DNA of 64,000 bases from Rossellomorea aquimaris (GTDB taxonomy: Bacteria > Bacillota > Bacilli > Bacillales > Bacillaceae_B). Below the pieces are notes generated by a model. The model was not told where the DNA came from, did no database searches, and saw only the letters and a program-made list of their open reading frames with translations. Of the stretch, positions 45,893-55,379 are shown piece by piece (the first letter of the stretch is position 1; each line of letters starts with the position of its first letter). The stretch is from the NCBI RefSeq assembly GCF_020172085.1, contig NZ_JAIVAT010000005.1:62001-126000 (forward strand), given 5' to 3'. A program made the translations under genes and the position numbers.

Positions 45893-47110
45893 GTGCAATA
45901 TTTATGGGGTATCATGGGTATCATTGTCGTTATGGGAATTGCTTTTGCATTTTCTAAAAACAAGAAGCGGGTTAATTTCAGAACAGTCCTTGGTGGGCTT
46001 GCTATACAGTTATTTTTCGCTTTTATCGTGTTAAAGACATCTTGGGGGCAGGAAGCTCTTAAAGGATTGACCGAAGTGGTGAATGCCATCATCAATTATT
46101 CTAATGAGGGGATCACTTTCCTTTTTGGTGGCCTTTACACAGAGGAATCGAACATTGCGTTCATTTTTGCATTTAATGTCCTTCCTGTCGTGATTTTCTT
46201 CTCAGCTTTAATTTCAGTTCTTTATTATCTTAAGATCATGCAATTTTTCATCAAGATTTTAGGTGGCGGGTTATCTAAACTGCTGGGAACAAGGAAAGCG
46301 GAATCATTGTCTGCCGCTGCCAATATTTTCGTAGGACAAACAGAAGCTCCTTTAGTCGTAAGACCTTTCTTATCCAAAATGACTGAATCAGAACTCTTCG
46401 CCGTCATGACGGGAGGATTGGCATCCGTAGCAGGTTCTGTCCTAGTAGGTTATTCTCTATTAGGTGTTCCTTTGGAATACTTACTTGCTGCAAGTTTCAT
46501 GGCTGCTCCTGCAGGTCTTGTAATGGCCAAGTTATTTGTGCCTGAAACAGATGACTCTCCTGAACCTGAAGCGTTTGAAATGGAAGCGGATTCGGAATCT
46601 GCCAACGTGATTGATGCTGCGGCAAACGGTGCGAGCGTTGGTCTTCAATTGGCTCTAAATATCGGTGCCATGCTGCTTGCGTTCATCGCCCTAGTTGCTT
46701 TAATTAATGGATTACTTGGATTAGTAGGAGGAATTTTCGGATTCGATGGACTTTCACTCGAACTACTTCTTGGCTATGCCTTTGCACCACTTGCATTTGC
46801 CATCGGTGTACCATGGCATGAAGCAATTACAGCAGGAAACTTCATTGGTCAGAAGCTTGTCATAAATGAATTTGTTGCGTATTCTGCTTTCGCACCGGAA
46901 ATTGGAAATCTTTCCGATAAAACAGTAGCAATCATTTCATTTGCACTATGTGGATTTGCGAATCTTTCTTCCCTGGGGATTTTACTCGGTGGACTTGGAA
47001 ATCTCGCACCAAACCGCAGAGCTGATATTGCCCGTTTAGGAATTAGAGCGGTCATTGCAGGTGCACTTGCTTCATTATTAAGTGCTGCCATTGCAGGAAT
47101 GTTCATATAA
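45893..47110 (+). CDS. nupC: Concentrative nucleoside transporter (NupC family)
   Basis: The 405-residue membrane protein has an N-terminal three-helix domain, a nucleoside-transport core with the FVGQTEAPLVVRP motif (about 145-157) and a C-terminal gate region with GNFIGQKLVINEFVAYS. It imports nucleosides with H+ or Na+. GTG 45893 lies six bases after AGAGGTG; the in-frame GTG at 45884 belongs to that site. It is monocistronic. The exact B. subtilis paralogue (NupC, YutK or NupG) is not certain. Confidence 0.88.
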   Translation: MQYLWGIMGIIVVMGIAFAFSKNKKRVNFRTVLGGLAIQLFFAFIVLKTSWGQEALKGLTEVVNAIINYSNEGITFLFGGLYTEESNIAFIFAFNVLPVVIFFSALISVLYYLKIMQFFIKILGGGLSKLLGTRKAESLSAAANIFVGQTEAPLVVRPFLSKMTESELFAVMTGGLASVAGSVLVGYSLLGVPLEYLLAASFMAAPAGLVMAKLFVPETDDSPEPEAFEMEADSESANVIDAAANGASVGLQLALNIGAMLLAFIALVALINGLLGLVGGIFGFDGLSLELLLGYAFAPLAFAIGVPWHEAITAGNFIGQKLVINEFVAYSAFAPEIGNLSDKTVAIISFALCGFANLSSLGILLGGLGNLAPNRRADIARLGIRAVIAGALASLLSAAIAGMFI

Positions 47111-47122
47111 TCCCTATGTATT

Positions 47123-47159
47123 AAAAAAGAAGCGATCCGTCAAAGGAACGCTTCTTTTT
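47123..47159. terminator. Bidirectional terminator between nupC and the GGDEF gene
   Basis: AAAAAGAAGCG-A-TCC pairs with GGA-A-CGCTTCTTTTT. The GGDEF stop codon and last codons lie inside the hairpin. Confidence 0.88.
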
Positions 47160-48231
47160 GTTTATGTGTAACGGATAAGTCGGGTATGAACACTTTATCA
47201 TGGGCCAGACAGATTTTCCCTTTACCCGTCCCCTTTGCCTCATAGAGTCTTTGATCCGCAAGTGCAATCAATTTTTCAGGTTCAAGGGTTTCGGTTGATT
47301 GAGATTGTCCGAAGCTCATGGAAATCGGAATCGGCTCCAATCTTTTTAATTGTGCGTATAACTCATTCAGGAACCTGCGGATGGTAAGTTCATCCATGTA
47401 GGGCAAGAGAAAGACAAATTCCTCCCCACCATATCTGAAAGCCTGTCCATTATATGCCTCCGCATGCAAATCAAAGATTTCCCCAGCCTTCCGAATGATT
47501 TCGTCCCCTGTTAAATGGCCGTACTCATCATTCACTTTTTTGAAATCATCTATATCTCCAAGAAATAAGATAAAGGATTCATTATCCTCCAGCTTGCGTC
47601 TGAATCTTTCCTGGAAGGAACGATGATTAAATAATCCTGATAAATAGTCTTTATGTGCAAGATGATGATAGGCTTCTTTCTGAACATACTGAGCCCGCTC
47701 CCTCAGCATGATTAATGCTCCGAACAAACCAATGATCCAGAGAAAAAACAGGTTGGATGTCAACGTGAAATAGTGTTGAAATTCAGTCATATCCACTGTC
47801 ACAAGCCCCATCACAACATAGGCGATACTAAAGACAGTTAGTGAGATCAAGGCACCTTTCGTCCTCCAGTAAATCGTAGCATGCATAACGAATAATATGG
47901 AGATGGGATAGAGCGGGCTATGTATACCTTCTGACAAAAACATCAACCAGATCAGTGCAAAAAAATCAAAAACGATTCCCGCTTTCAGAATGAACGGAAG
48001 ACTTCTTTTGTCTCCCCTTACCCTTATCAGTGCTATTTGGGTCACCAACATATAAATGGCACCTGATACTAATAAATAGGGAAAAATGGCTTTGTTCGTC
48101 GTAATATTTTCTGTAAATGGTGGAATGTAAAAAATGAGTGTGGCAATGATTAAAAAAAGCCACCTCAATGTGGAAAACAATTTTTCTGTTTGATAATCAT
48201 TCAAATATAATGAAAACTTCATACGCTTCAT
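47140..48231 (-). CDS. Membrane GGDEF diguanylate cyclase
   Basis: The 363-residue protein has about six N-terminal transmembrane helices (about 18-175) and a GGDEF domain (about 200-350) with an intact active site GGEEF (YGGEEFVFLLP) and FLGDIDDFKKVNDEYGHLTGDEIIRK. It should synthesise c-di-GMP in response to a membrane signal. The start is uncertain: ATG 48231 or 48222 are both possible with weak ribosome sites, while the frame upstream of 48240 runs into the murE-like gene's terminator. Confidence 0.85.
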   Translation of the reverse strand: MKRMKFSLYLNDYQTEKLFSTLRWLFLIIATLIFYIPPFTENITTNKAIFPYLLVSGAIYMLVTQIALIRVRGDKRSLPFILKAGIVFDFFALIWLMFLSEGIHSPLYPISILFVMHATIYWRTKGALISLTVFSIAYVVMGLVTVDMTEFQHYFTLTSNLFFLWIIGLFGALIMLRERAQYVQKEAYHHLAHKDYLSGLFNHRSFQERFRRKLEDNESFILFLGDIDDFKKVNDEYGHLTGDEIIRKAGEIFDLHAEAYNGQAFRYGGEEFVFLLPYMDELTIRRFLNELYAQLKRLEPIPISMSFGQSQSTETLEPEKLIALADQRLYEAKGTGKGKICLAHDKVFIPDLSVTHKQKEAFL

Positions 48232-48294
48232 TCTTTCATCTTTTAATATATAATTTAAATTTACCAAAGATTGTGAATTTCGTCCATCCCGATA

Positions 48295-48338
48295 TAAAAG
48301 AAGAAGACCAACATGTGTCATATTGGTCTATTCTTCTT
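48295..48338 (-). terminator. Terminator of the MurE-like gene
   Basis: AAGAAGA.AGACCAA pairs with TTGGTCT.TCTTCTT around an 11-base loop, followed by TTATAT on the minus strand. Confidence 0.78.
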
Positions 48339-48344
48339 GAAAGA

Positions 48345-49820
48345 TTATTCAGTTACCCCATACTTCTGCTTGCTTTCTTCAGCAGCGATTTGTTTATCGC
48401 TATGAGGATATTTCGTATTTTCGATAATTTGATAATCTTCATGTCCTTTTCCTGCAAAGATGATGATATCACCTGGTTCGCTTACTTCAATGGCATGCTT
48501 AACGGCTTCAGCACGATCACCGATGAGGGCATATTGGTTGTGCTGCATCCCTTTCTCCAGATCGTTCAGGATGCTGTCGTACTCTTCATATCTCGGGTCA
48601 TCCGTCGTGAGGATGACATAGTCTGCAAGCGATGCTTTTTCTGCCATGGTAGGACGTTTTGTCTTATCACGGTTTCCACCCGTACCGACCAGGAAGATGA
48701 TTTTATTCTCCTTGAAAGGAAGAACGGATTGAATGGCATTCTCAATGGCATCAGGAGTATGGGCATAATCGATATACACTGAGAGCGGCGCCTTCATTTC
48801 CACTTTCTCCATTCGTCCGTTTACAGGAGGCAGTTCTCGGACAATCTCTACCAGCTTCGATATTTCCATTCCTCTAGCATATAGACATGCCATAGCAGTC
48901 AAGACATTATACACATTGAATTTTCCTAAGAGCTTCATTTCTACATCGAAGCTACCCTCTGGTGAATTCAACGTGAACCTTGTTAAATCATTGAAATATT
49001 CAATATTCACTGCCTTGAAATCTGCATGTGCTTCTAATCCGTAGCTGATGACTTCATGGGGGGTCATGTAGCTATAGCGTTCGTACCATTCATCATCTGC
49101 ATTCAATACGACATACTTTGGATTCTGAAGATCCTGACCTAATTGGGAAAATAACAGGCCTTTAGCATAACCGTAATGCTCCATCGTTCCATGATAATCC
49201 AAATGGTCATGACTCAGATTTGTAAAGGCGACAACATCAAAGTCGATTCCCCACAATCTGCCAAGAGCTAAACCATGCGAGGATACCTCAAGGGTGAAGT
49301 TATCTATTCCCCTATCTAACGCACTTTGCATCATCTCTTGGTTTGTTAGATTATCGCATGTCGTGTTTTCACTTGGAAGCATCTCCCCATCGAGGTTAAA
49401 GCCGATGGTACCTGATAATGCAGAGCGCTGATCGGCACTCTTCAGCATAGAATGGATCAGATTACTGACTGTAGTCTTACCATTGGTTCCGGTAACACCG
49501 AACACCGTGAGCTTCTGTGAAGGATAGTTGTAAAATTTATTCGATAATTGGGCCAACGCCTTAAATGTGTCTTTTACTACGACTAGTGCTGCTTTACTTA
49601 AATCGATATCCAGCTGTTTTTCTGCCACAATCACTGTGGCACCTTTTTCAACCGCCATGGCAGCGAAGTCATGGCCATCCACCGTGTACCCTCTGGTGCA
49701 TACAAATAGGGTGTCATCAGTCACTTTCCTTGAGTCGACGTGAATAGCGCTTATTTCTGAAGGAAGTTCACCGTAAACCGTTTTTAATTTCATGCTTTCT
49801 AACAGATTATATGTAATCAT
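48345..49820 (-). CDS. MurE-type Mur ligase (paralogue with DDPR motif)
   Basis: The 491-residue ligase has three Mur domains: UDP-MurNAc binding (about 1-95), ATP-binding with GVTGTNGKTT (about 108-117) and YAKGLLF holding the usual carbamylated Lys, and the amino-acid domain (about 330-480). MurE adds the third residue of the stem peptide. meso-DAP enzymes carry DNPR; here it is DDPR (TTDDPRYEE, about 410-418), and the SSHAL motif reads SSHGL. It stands alone, outside a dcw cluster, so it may be a second MurE with another substrate. GAGGT precedes ATG 49820. Confidence 0.85.
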   Translation of the reverse strand: MITYNLLESMKLKTVYGELPSEISAIHVDSRKVTDDTLFVCTRGYTVDGHDFAAMAVEKGATVIVAEKQLDIDLSKAALVVVKDTFKALAQLSNKFYNYPSQKLTVFGVTGTNGKTTVSNLIHSMLKSADQRSALSGTIGFNLDGEMLPSENTTCDNLTNQEMMQSALDRGIDNFTLEVSSHGLALGRLWGIDFDVVAFTNLSHDHLDYHGTMEHYGYAKGLLFSQLGQDLQNPKYVVLNADDEWYERYSYMTPHEVISYGLEAHADFKAVNIEYFNDLTRFTLNSPEGSFDVEMKLLGKFNVYNVLTAMACLYARGMEISKLVEIVRELPPVNGRMEKVEMKAPLSVYIDYAHTPDAIENAIQSVLPFKENKIIFLVGTGGNRDKTKRPTMAEKASLADYVILTTDDPRYEEYDSILNDLEKGMQHNQYALIGDRAEAVKHAIEVSEPGDIIIFAGKGHEDYQIIENTKYPHSDKQIAAEESKQKYGVTE

Positions 49821-49956
49821 TCTTATACCTCATTTTAATTAATTGTGTCTTTATTTTATCCTATCATCTCAGGTTTGATAAGAGAAATACCTCCTAAACT
49901 ATGAACTAAATTTTCTCACACAAATGTCACCTACCCATACTCCGTATAATTGAAAC

Positions 49957-49993
49957 CAAAAAAGCCCCCCAACACCCGTATGACGGAAGTTGG
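49957..49993 (-). terminator. Terminator of the M42 peptidase gene
   Basis: CCAAC..CCGT pairs with ACGG..GTTGG on the minus strand, followed by GGGGGCTTTTTT. Confidence 0.78.
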
Positions 49994-50005
49994 AAGACCG
50001 CTTCA

Positions 50006-51061
50006 TTATTCAATCACCATTTTTGATTGCACATAATGCCAAAGTAATGTTTCAGTATGAAGAATCGACGACTCATGTGTACGTTCATAAGCATGAGAAG
50101 CATCGATACCTGCTCCAATTAAACCATGGACGATGTCAAATCCTGCACGGATTGCCGCTGAGGCATCGGAACCGTAATAAGGATAAATATCCACCTTATA
50201 GTCAATGCCATGTTCTTCTGCCAGTGAAATGAGGTGCTTGCGAAGTCCGTAGTGGTAAGGTCCACTTGAATCTTTCGCACAAATGGAGACGGTATACTCA
50301 TCCGTAGATTGCCCATCACCGATTGCCCCCATATCGACTGCCAAATACTCAACCGTTTCCTCTGGAATATTCGAATTCCCCCCATAACCGATTTCTTCAT
50401 TGTTCGATATCAAGAAATGGGTCGTGTATGGAAGCGTTATGCCCTCTGATTGAATGTGACGTATTAATTGCATGAGCATGCCGACGCTCGCTTTGTCATC
50501 TAGATGTCGGGACTTAATAAATCCGCTCTCCGTGATTTCAGCACGGGGATCGAAAGATACAAAATCACCCACTTCAATGCCCAGTTCCCTCACTTCTCCG
50601 GCATTTTGGACTTTCTCATCAATCCGGACCTCTATATTTGTTTCATCACGCTTCGCTTCACCTGCATTTTTGTATACATGAACGGATGTTTGATGCATGA
50701 GGATGGTTCCACTGTAAGTTTTGCCTGAAGATGTTTCAATCTGGCAGTACTCCCCTTCAACTGCATTCCACCTGAATCCTCCAATCATGGATAACCGTAA
50801 CCGACCATCGTTCTTAATTTCCTTGACCATGGCACCAAGTGCATCTACATGTGCCGTCAGCATTCGATGCCTTTCTGTGTCTTCCCCCGGTAAGGTGATG
50901 ATGAGGGCACCTTTTCGATTCCTTTTCATCTCCACATTTGAATCAGAAAGATACTCTTCAACATAGTTCATAATTTTATTGGTATTGCCTGAAGGGCTTG
51001 GGATCTCCACAAGCTCCTTTATCAATTGTATGGTTTTCTTAGTATCTGGATATGTATTCAT
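50006..51061 (-). CDS. M42 family metallopeptidase (glutamyl/deblocking aminopeptidase type)
   Basis: The 351-residue di-metal peptidase has the M42 ligands and catalytic residues TAHVDALGAMV, SRHLDDKASVG, NNEEIGYGGNS, LAVDMGA and a late His in ASHAYERTHESS. These cytosolic TET-like enzymes trim peptides; older annotations call them endoglucanases (B. subtilis YhfE/YsdC group). AGGGAGGG lies before ATG 51061. It is monocistronic. Confidence 0.9.
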   Translation of the reverse strand: MNTYPDTKKTIQLIKELVEIPSPSGNTNKIMNYVEEYLSDSNVEMKRNRKGALIITLPGEDTERHRMLTAHVDALGAMVKEIKNDGRLRLSMIGGFRWNAVEGEYCQIETSSGKTYSGTILMHQTSVHVYKNAGEAKRDETNIEVRIDEKVQNAGEVRELGIEVGDFVSFDPRAEITESGFIKSRHLDDKASVGMLMQLIRHIQSEGITLPYTTHFLISNNEEIGYGGNSNIPEETVEYLAVDMGAIGDGQSTDEYTVSICAKDSSGPYHYGLRKHLISLAEEHGIDYKVDIYPYYGSDASAAIRAGFDIVHGLIGAGIDASHAYERTHESSILHTETLLWHYVQSKMVIE

Positions 51062-51118
51062 TTGACTCCCTCCCTTCTTTTATTATACCTTCATTCACCA
51101 GATGACTACAAATACTGT

Positions 51119-51367
51119 TTACCGAATATTCCATCGAATGAACTCTGTTTCCTGCCCTCTTTCCCTTACAAATTTTTTTCTCTTATTTTTATTGAACGGA
51201 TGAACGAACCCACAATGATCACAGCTGTACATAACGATATTCCCTCCCACTTTTCGCCCGGAGATTTGCATCCAATTTGATTCATCGTATCCATCTCTTA
51301 TGAATAATTCATTTTCTGTTAACGATGCATGACCACAATACAAACATCCTTTAAACAAATTTTCCAC
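51119..51367 (-). CDS. Small zinc-ribbon-like protein
   Basis: The 82-residue protein has two Cys pairs, CLYCG (about 8-12) and CDHCG (about 49-53), spaced as in a zinc ribbon, followed by a Lys/Arg-rich stretch (NKNKRKKFVRER). I recognise no family. Start GTG 51367 follows AAGGGGCG closely, so the start is uncertain. It lies upstream of the M42 gene on the same strand (57-base gap) and could be co-transcribed. Confidence 0.68.
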   Translation of the reverse strand: MENLFKGCLYCGHASLTENELFIRDGYDESNWMQISGRKVGGNIVMYSCDHCGFVHPFNKNKRKKFVRERGQETEFIRWNIR

Positions 51368-51485
51368 CGCCCCTTTTTGTACATGCCTATGAAAAGATCG
51401 GGGATACTATGAAAGGATTTGTAAAAAATGTTTACTCTTCGCATCGTAAGCACCGAATTCTAACATTGAAAACAGGAGTGATATC

Positions 51486-52877
51486 GTGAACTCATCTACA
51501 TTAGATTCTTTACCTCAAGGGAAGAAACACCCTAAAGGCTTATACCTGCTATTCTTTACTGAGCTATGGGAACGATATAGTTACTACGGGATGAGGGCAT
51601 TACTAGTCCTTTACTTAACCACTGCATTTGTGAGCGGAGGACTTGGAGTCGACCCAGCCAAGGCTTTATCCATCTATGGAATTTATACAGGAACAGTATA
51701 CTTCACTCCTATTTTCGGGGGATGGCTGACAGATCGCTATATCGGGTTGAGAAAGGCGATCACCATCGGTGGGATCACCATGGCATGTGGAGACTTTACG
51801 ATTTTCCTTACCCATAGCCAGATTGGCTTGTATGCAGGGTTGGCATTACTCGTTCTCGGCAATGGCTTTTTCAAACCTAACATTTCCACTCTTGTTGGCG
51901 AACTCTACCCAAGGAACGATAAACGCAAAGATGCTGCCTTTACCATTTTCTATATGGGAATCAACCTTGGTGCCCTGTTCGCACCGCTTATCGCAGGTTT
52001 TCTTGCAGAAGATTTGTTCCTTACAACCATGTCGGACGGAACGATGCATTATGGATTCAAATGGGCATTCCTAGCATCCTCTATAGGAATGATTACAGGT
52101 CAGATCATCTTCAGCACATTGAACAATAAGTATCTAGGTGAAGTTGGCCTTAAGCCGAATAAACTATTGGCGGAAGAAGCAAATGAAGACAGGGATATCC
52201 CTTTGACGAAAAAGGAAAAGCAGCGTACCACCGCCATTCTAATTCTTGCATGCTTTGTTGTATTTTTCTGGGCAGGGTTTGAACAGGCTGGAAGTTCTTT
52301 TACCCTCTATACGAAGAACTTTATCGACCGTGATGTATTCGGCTACACGATACCGGTCGCCTGGTTCCAATCTGTCAATCCATTATTCATTGTCATTCTT
52401 GCACCGATTTTATCTAGTGTCTGGCTTCGCCTTTCCCGTTCAAAAAGGGGGGATTTAAACATGACAACCAAAATGGGAATCGGTATGATCTTGCTTGGCC
52501 TTGGATTCATGGTTCTCATTCCCGCTGTCATGCAAACAGGTTCAGACGAACAACATATCACAGTCAAAGCGAACCTGTTGTTTATCGTCTTTACGTACTT
52601 GCTTCATACACTTGGTGAACTATTCCTTTCACCTGTTGGATTGTCCCTCGTGAGTAAAGTGGCCCCTGTTAAGATTGCATCACTGCTCATGGGCGTATGG
52701 ATGGCTGCCATAGGAGTGGCCAGTTTGCTTGCCGGGCAGTTGGCTTCCCTTACTGCCACTCTTGGATATTTAGAGATTTTCTCCGTCATCGGAGCTGCAG
52801 CGATCATCCTTGGCTTTGTCCTCCTTTCGATATCGAAGAAACTTGTAGTCATGATGAAGGAAGAACGTCATACATGA
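51486..52877 (+). CDS. POT/PTR-family peptide transporter
   Basis: The 463-residue MFS protein has about fourteen helices and the PTR signatures ELWERYSYYGMRALLVLYL (ExxER motif) and FYMGINLGALFAPLIAG. It imports di- and tripeptides with protons (DtpT/YclF type). GTG 51486 follows AGGAGTG by six bases. It is a single gene with its own terminator. Confidence 0.92.
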   Translation: MNSSTLDSLPQGKKHPKGLYLLFFTELWERYSYYGMRALLVLYLTTAFVSGGLGVDPAKALSIYGIYTGTVYFTPIFGGWLTDRYIGLRKAITIGGITMACGDFTIFLTHSQIGLYAGLALLVLGNGFFKPNISTLVGELYPRNDKRKDAAFTIFYMGINLGALFAPLIAGFLAEDLFLTTMSDGTMHYGFKWAFLASSIGMITGQIIFSTLNNKYLGEVGLKPNKLLAEEANEDRDIPLTKKEKQRTTAILILACFVVFFWAGFEQAGSSFTLYTKNFIDRDVFGYTIPVAWFQSVNPLFIVILAPILSSVWLRLSRSKRGDLNMTTKMGIGMILLGLGFMVLIPAVMQTGSDEQHITVKANLLFIVFTYLLHTLGELFLSPVGLSLVSKVAPVKIASLLMGVWMAAIGVASLLAGQLASLTATLGYLEIFSVIGAAAIILGFVLLSISKKLVVMMKEERHT

Positions 52878-52883
52878 ATAATA

Positions 52884-52916
52884 ATCGCTTGGCCTTATGC
52901 CAAGCGATTTTTATTT
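52884..52916 (+). terminator. Terminator of the peptide transporter gene
   Basis: ATCGCTTGGC and its complement form a 10-bp stem with a five-base loop, followed by TTTTATTT. It touches the stop codon of the convergent YihY gene. Confidence 0.92.
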
Positions 52917-53726
52917 CAGCGTATTCTCCGCAACACTTCCGTTAAGCAGGCCACCGATCAATAAGATGGTCGATGAAATATAAAACCAGACGACCAATGT
53001 GATGACACTCCCCAATTGTCCATAAAACTGGGAATAATCATTTAATTTAACGTATGTTCCATAAATCCAGGAAACCCCCTGCCACCCGAAAGTAGCAACC
53101 AGGGCACCCGGAATGACATGAAGAAAAGAAATTCGTTTACTTGGGACGACCATGTAAAGGAAAACAAACAGAAGGAACATAAAGACTGAACTCAGTCCCC
53201 ATTTACCAATCACCCACGCCTGACTCCAGTCCCCATTAATCTTCCCTTCTGTAAATCGTGCATGTCGGATATATTCTTCTACTATCGGGACGATAAGGGA
53301 GAATGAGATCAGGACCATAAATCCGACAGTCAATAAGAGGTCATAAAATAAGGCAATAATAAACGGCTTCTTCCTCTCGATTCGATAAGCCTGATTCAAT
53401 GATCGCACCATTGATTGAACAGCCATTGACGAAAGCCAAAAGGTAAAGAATATCGATATGGACAAGACGTCCCCTCTTTGGTCATAAAGAATCCGCTCAA
53501 TATTGCTTTGAATGATGGCGTATGATTTATCAGGTGCAAAAGGTTTGATTAGGAGAAGCACATTGGTTTCTGATATAGGTAAAAAACTGATCAACGAAAA
53601 CACAGAAATCAAAAATGGAAAAATCGATAATAATAAGTAATATGCCAATTGTGCCGAATGATCAAAGAAACGCTCTTTGAAAAATCGGATGGTCACTTTC
53701 TTCGAATGGTGTAATAAATTCATCAT
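52911..53726 (-). CDS. YihY/BrkB family membrane protein
   Basis: The 271-residue protein has six helices and the family's AQLAYYLLLSIFPFLI start and GSVITLVVWFYISSTILLIGGLLN end. It was once called ribonuclease BN, wrongly; the function is unknown and may concern envelope or export. The C-terminus overlaps the terminator of the convergent transporter gene. Confidence 0.9.
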   Translation of the reverse strand: MMNLLHHSKKVTIRFFKERFFDHSAQLAYYLLLSIFPFLISVFSLISFLPISETNVLLLIKPFAPDKSYAIIQSNIERILYDQRGDVLSISIFFTFWLSSMAVQSMVRSLNQAYRIERKKPFIIALFYDLLLTVGFMVLISFSLIVPIVEEYIRHARFTEGKINGDWSQAWVIGKWGLSSVFMFLLFVFLYMVVPSKRISFLHVIPGALVATFGWQGVSWIYGTYVKLNDYSQFYGQLGSVITLVVWFYISSTILLIGGLLNGSVAENTLK

Positions 53727-53819
53727 CTTCGTCTCCTAAATTAGAAGGGTTACTCTTATCTTCCCCTTTCCTTCAGGATCCAATCCAGTTTAAACCAGTT
53801 TGCATCATTCTTTCTCCTT

Positions 53820-54629
53820 TTATCCTCTCCTTCCAATATAAAGAAGGTGGGAAGATATTCCGTGTAAAAACGGATTTTTTGCTTCCTTAATCAATAATTC
53901 CTCCACCTTGGCCCATTCATCCGGCCCCCTCTCTTTCCAGTAAATCCAGTGGTCTTCCGGAAAGAGTGAAGCCACGTTTGAGCTGATCAACTCTATTTGT
54001 TCAAAACCATTGGATTCCATGAAAGGCTTGATTTCATCTATGTCAAAATAGTAAGCTCCTGTAAATCTCCCTTCATCATCATGATTGAATCTTCCACTCT
54101 CTGAAAAGGTGTGTATGTTTTCCATTGTATGATTCGGCTTCCACCTATCCGGAGCTAAAAGGGAATTCAGGATATGCCTTGTTCTTGACATAAATGCGAC
54201 AAAGACGATCCCCCCTTCCCTGGTTACACGATGAAGTTCTTTTACCGCTTTGACTCTATCTTCCTCTTCCTGCAAATGATAAAGCGGGCCAAGCATGAGG
54301 GATGCATCAAACTCCCCATCCACGCAAGGAGAAAGATTACGGGCATCACTTACATGGAACCCGCTAAAGCGATCCAGCAGCCCCCTTTCCTCTGCTTGAC
54401 TGAAAGCAAGATTCACGAGTCTTGGAATCAAATCCGTTAAGGTAACATCATAGCCCCTATCAGCTAATTGAATGGCATACTTCCCTGGACCTGCCCCGTT
54501 ATCCAGTATTCTTCCCGAAGGAGGAAGGTATTTGGTCATATAGTGCCAATTGCCCTTAAACTCCAAAGGTTCTCTTTCAAGACGCCCCCATTCATCAAAT
54601 TGATTATAGTAGTCTGCTATGCCCGGCAT
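53820..54629 (-). CDS. Class I SAM-dependent methyltransferase
   Basis: The 269-residue protein has motif I ILDNGAGPGKYAIQLADRGYDVTLTD (about 37-62) and DASLMLGPLYHLQEEEDR as post-motif, typical of small-molecule methyltransferases of the Methyltransf_11/25 type. The acceptor is unknown. ATG 54629 lies three bases after the stop of the upstream acetyltransferase gene, whose last codons contain its ribosome site, so the two form an operon. Confidence 0.87.
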   Translation of the reverse strand: MPGIADYYNQFDEWGRLEREPLEFKGNWHYMTKYLPPSGRILDNGAGPGKYAIQLADRGYDVTLTDLIPRLVNLAFSQAEERGLLDRFSGFHVSDARNLSPCVDGEFDASLMLGPLYHLQEEEDRVKAVKELHRVTREGGIVFVAFMSRTRHILNSLLAPDRWKPNHTMENIHTFSESGRFNHDDEGRFTGAYYFDIDEIKPFMESNGFEQIELISSNVASLFPEDHWIYWKERGPDEWAKVEELLIKEAKNPFLHGISSHLLYIGRRG

Positions 54630-54632
54630 GAT

Positions 54633-55178
54633 TCATCCCCCTGTCCATTCATTCTCCAATATTCCGTAAAGCAGTGAATCTCTCCATCCCTCATTCAGCT
54701 TCATGTGATGACGGATCCTGCCTTCCAGTGTCATACCAATCTTGATTAACACCTTTTGGGAGGAAATGTTCTGAGGATGACAGGTAGCCGATATTCTATG
54801 AAGTTTCAACTCCGAAAATCCCTTATTTACCAAAGCCTTCCCTACAAGTGTCCCTATACCTTTCCCCCAGTAATCAGGATGTAGGATATAGCCGACTTCT
54901 CCGGCACGATTGGTAAAGCTATTGATTATGATTTCTCCTGCCCCGATTACTTTGTCGACTCTTTCATCGACCAATGCGTGTACATATCTGCTTTTTGGAA
55001 TCACTTTGGCAGCGTTTAATGCGTCTTCAACATATGCTATCGTGTCGTTCACATGATTCGGCCCCCAACTTTGAAACTCTGAAACAGATTCTAAAGAAGC
55101 ATAATCATGAACATCCTTCCAATCTTCTTTCCGTAAATTCCGAAAATAGATATGGGTAGAGAGATATTTCCGTTCCAC
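54633..55178 (-). CDS. GNAT N-acetyltransferase (RimJ/RimL type)
   Basis: The 181-residue protein has the acetyl-CoA motif VGYILHPDYWGKGIGTLVGKAL and NISSQKVLIKIGMTLEG, as in RimJ/RimL protein-N-terminal acetyltransferases. I choose GTG 55178, six bases after GAGGTG; the in-frame GTG at 55187 is part of that site. It is the first gene of a two-gene operon with the methyltransferase. Confidence 0.88.
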   Translation of the reverse strand: MERKYLSTHIYFRNLRKEDWKDVHDYASLESVSEFQSWGPNHVNDTIAYVEDALNAAKVIPKSRYVHALVDERVDKVIGAGEIIINSFTNRAGEVGYILHPDYWGKGIGTLVGKALVNKGFSELKLHRISATCHPQNISSQKVLIKIGMTLEGRIRHHMKLNEGWRDSLLYGILENEWTGG

Positions 55179-55379
55179 ATCTGTCACCTCGCGTTTAATA
55201 TAAATTGTTCTAATATTAACATAATTTTCTAAATGCGGAGCAACTATTTTAAAAAAATGTAAGTTTTCTCGGGTAGAATATGAAGAAGGATATTCATGTT
55301 GCGTTCAAGAAATATATCTAGAGGGATCATTCAATTGCATCTCTGATTTCAGCAGACGAAACGAAGGGGAGAATGTAAA

